From contig CAJNYU010000848.1 of NCBI GenBank assembly GCA_905331475.1, positions 93,832-157,831 of the forward strand: DNA of 64,000 nt, written 5' to 3'. This stretch comes from Rotaria socialis (Eukaryota; Rotifera; Eurotatoria; Philodinida; Philodinidae). Below the pieces are notes generated by a model. The model searched no databases. It saw nothing but the letters and a program-made list of their open reading frames with translations, and was not told where the DNA came from. Shown piece by piece: positions 62,498 through 64,000 of the stretch. Numbering within the stretch: the first letter of the stretch is position 1; each line of letters opens with the position of its first letter. Made by a program: the position numbers and the translations under genes.

Positions 62498-62967
62498 ATA
62501 ACTTACCTAATTTGAATTGCCTCCTATCATATACTCCAAATGGTTTATTTGATTCTAGAATTTTATCTTTCATTAATCGTATGTTATGCCTGGAAAAATT
62601 TACTTTAATTTGTCATAGATACAAAATCGAGATAGATTCATCGATGATAGTCATACTCAATATTGAATTTTTATTTTTTTTGCTACAACTTCATTCTGCC
62701 ACTTTGTGGGCTTGTACTTATCAAAATACTGTTGATTTAGTACCGTATTTATCTAGTGAAGATATTCAACAAATATCAAACAACAAAAAATTGTTATTAT
62801 CACTCAAAAAACTAATATTAAGCAAACTATACGAGGCATTTTCTCATAACCTCTTGAATCTGAATTTCTCGAAGATATTAGTTACGTCTTTTCAAATATT
62901 ATATTTAACTATTATGTGTCATGTTCGATTTCACAAGATATCCCAGGTCGATCAACCTGACCCGTAA
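62498..62967 (+). pseudogene. F-box/LRR-like family fragment
   Basis: After a TTTTGTAG acceptor (about 62497) the frame reads DNLPNLNCLLSYTP, then SRILSFINRMLCLEKFTL, followed by an unlikely hydrophobic run, and then LLQLHSATLWACTYQNTVDL and PYLSSEDIQQIS. This resembles a lineage-expanded F-box/leucine-rich family common in bdelloids (recalled pattern of ...MPxLHTFxFYIxT...DLxxYLSSEDIQ). The segment between the two matching parts has lost similarity, and upstream F-box and downstream LRR parts are missing. Likely a decayed 3' part; it is still open to a stop at 62967. Confidence 0.4.
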
Positions 62968-62974
62968 ACAGCCG

Positions 62975-63290
62975 TATGCCTATCATTCACGGTGAAAAAC
63001 GGCGACCGTATTTTGTAGTCGTCTACTGTTGCCGTAAACGAAGTTATACGATGAAATACGATCGTCGTAACGAGGACCGTGAAACATCTCCGTAAACGGT
63101 CATCGTTAGAGGTGTCAGCCGAAGGGTTGAACAGCGGCGGCGGGCAAAAATTTTCATTTTTTCAAAATGCTCAGCGGCTCGTTATTTAAAGGAGTACGCT
63201 CTTCAGCGGCGGCTGCTATAATTCCTTAAATTTTTTTCCACAGCGGCGGCGCCGGCTGAAATTTATAAGTCATTGTGTAGCGGCGGCGGC
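62975..63290. repeat. CCGTAAACG and AGCGGCGGC repeat patches
   Basis: From 62960 to 63110 the motif CCGTAAAC(G/A) recurs three times, with ACGGTGAAAAACGGC and related forms in both orientations. From 63132 to 63285 AGCGGCGGC or AGCGGCTCG occurs five times, roughly every 30-40 bp. GC content is far above the surroundings. The CAGCGGCGGC core is close to the hAT-like ends at 41479, so nested small MITEs are possible. Confidence 0.5.
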
Positions 63291-63429
63291 TAAGTTAAAA
63301 ATTGGAGTTTATATAAATGTCCAAAATAGTTCCATATAAACGATGGTCGTGGTACATTTGATATTTTTATTTTGACAAAAAGGTCTTTATTCAAATCATG
63401 TATCTTTTCTGTGTTGTGTGGCATATTGA

Positions 63430-63850
63430 ATAATTAAAATAAAAGAAGAAAACAACAATATTATCGATAAGCAATAACCACCACTAAGGATAAAGTAGAT
63501 AAATAATAATACAAATATTATCGATAAGTAATACTCACCAATATGATTCAAATAGAAAAATAAACTCACAATACTATTGATAAGTAATAGCCAACAATGT
63601 AATTCCAATAGATAAACAACGCAACAATATTATTGATAAATTATAGTCACTNATACTCACCAATATGATTCAAATAGAAAAATAAACTCACAATACTATT
63701 GAAAAGTAATAGCCAAGAATGTAATTCCAATAGATAAACAACGCAAGAATATTATTGATAAATTATAGTCACTACTAAAGGTAAAGTAGATAAGTAATAA
63801 CATCAGTATCATGGGTAAGAAATAATTACCACTAAAGATAAAGTAGATAA
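63430..63850. repeat. AT-rich satellite, 121-bp tandem copies with an N between
   Basis: 63531-63651 and 63653-63773 are two almost identical 121-bp copies beginning ATACTCACCAATATGATTCA, separated by a single N at 63652. Each copy is itself made of two diverged units of about 60 bp containing TATTGATAAGTAATAG, and further diverged units lie on both sides (63430-63530, 63774-63850). Small frames across it are artefacts. Confidence 0.85.
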
Positions 63851-63869
63851 ATGAGCAGTCATTCAATTC

Positions 63870-64000
63870 CGCAATGTTGAACATTCCGGAATTAGCTCAA
63901 TACGGAATCGGTGAGAATTAGACGGAATTCCTAGGAATTCCGTGTGATTCCGTGTGATTCCGTTCAATTCCTGCTCGACCTAATTCCCGGAATTCCGTGT
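63870..64000. repeat. GGAATTCC-type short repeats at the window end
   Basis: Dense copies of GGAATTCCGTGTGATTCCG-like sequence: CGGAATTCCTAGGAATTCCG is palindromic, then GTGATTCCGT is repeated in tandem, and GGAATTCCGTGT ends the window. A short-unit satellite or element end that continues past the window. Confidence 0.65.

Noticed and set aside
1-64000. CRISPR arrays, rRNA or tRNA genes, bacterial operons
   Set aside because: None seen on reading both strands; tandem repeats present are satellites or protein-coding repeats.

Overview
This window looks like nuclear DNA of an AT-rich invertebrate, most probably a bdelloid rotifer (Adineta/Rotaria type). That placement is inference from protein families recalled, not from a search. 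The supports are: many short GT-AG introns (mostly 36-110 bp), an ADP-ribosyltransferase fused to a long kinesin-light-chain-like TPR array, an NHL / Thr-rich / REJ / GPS / PLAT polycystin-1-like receptor, and eukaryotic housekeeping genes (POLR3A, OSTF1, RAB39). There are no operons or bacterial signals.

Layout. 1-14 kb is accessory: a 1.6-kb imperfect palindrome, an ART-TPR gene, a possible tiny spliced gene, a four-exon PhyH dioxygenase, a repeat-rich gap, an orphan gene, a chimeric cytochrome P450 pseudogene, probable membrane-protein exons and a decayed second ART gene. 13-18 kb holds two paralogous small Pro/Tyr-Cys membrane proteins that share the same 20-nt last exon. 20-24 kb holds an ARF-like GTPase whose P-loop is split by a 3.2-kb intron; the intron appears to contain a TIR-bounded insertion. 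25.6-27.2 kb contains two nonsense-broken gene remnants. 27.9-37.8 kb is one 27-exon minus-strand receptor gene, in which every exon phase joins, that stops before the polycystin channel half. 38-43 kb is mostly gene-free and carries two very short hAT-like MITEs with 8-bp target duplications.

From 43.3 kb onward the DNA is gene-dense: an 11-exon secreted protein of the DUF7042-7045 type (+), then OSTF1-like, RNA polymerase III subunit RPC1, an ASMT-like O-methyltransferase, RAB39-like and an F-box/WD protein (all -). The last 2 kb contains an F-box/LRR-like fragment, GC-rich AGCGGCGGC repeats, a 121-bp tandem satellite with an N at the junction, and GGAATTCC-type repeats.

Most genes were recovered by joining exons by eye: consensus splice sites plus phase agreement. 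Exon ends are therefore sequence-derived predictions without transcript support.
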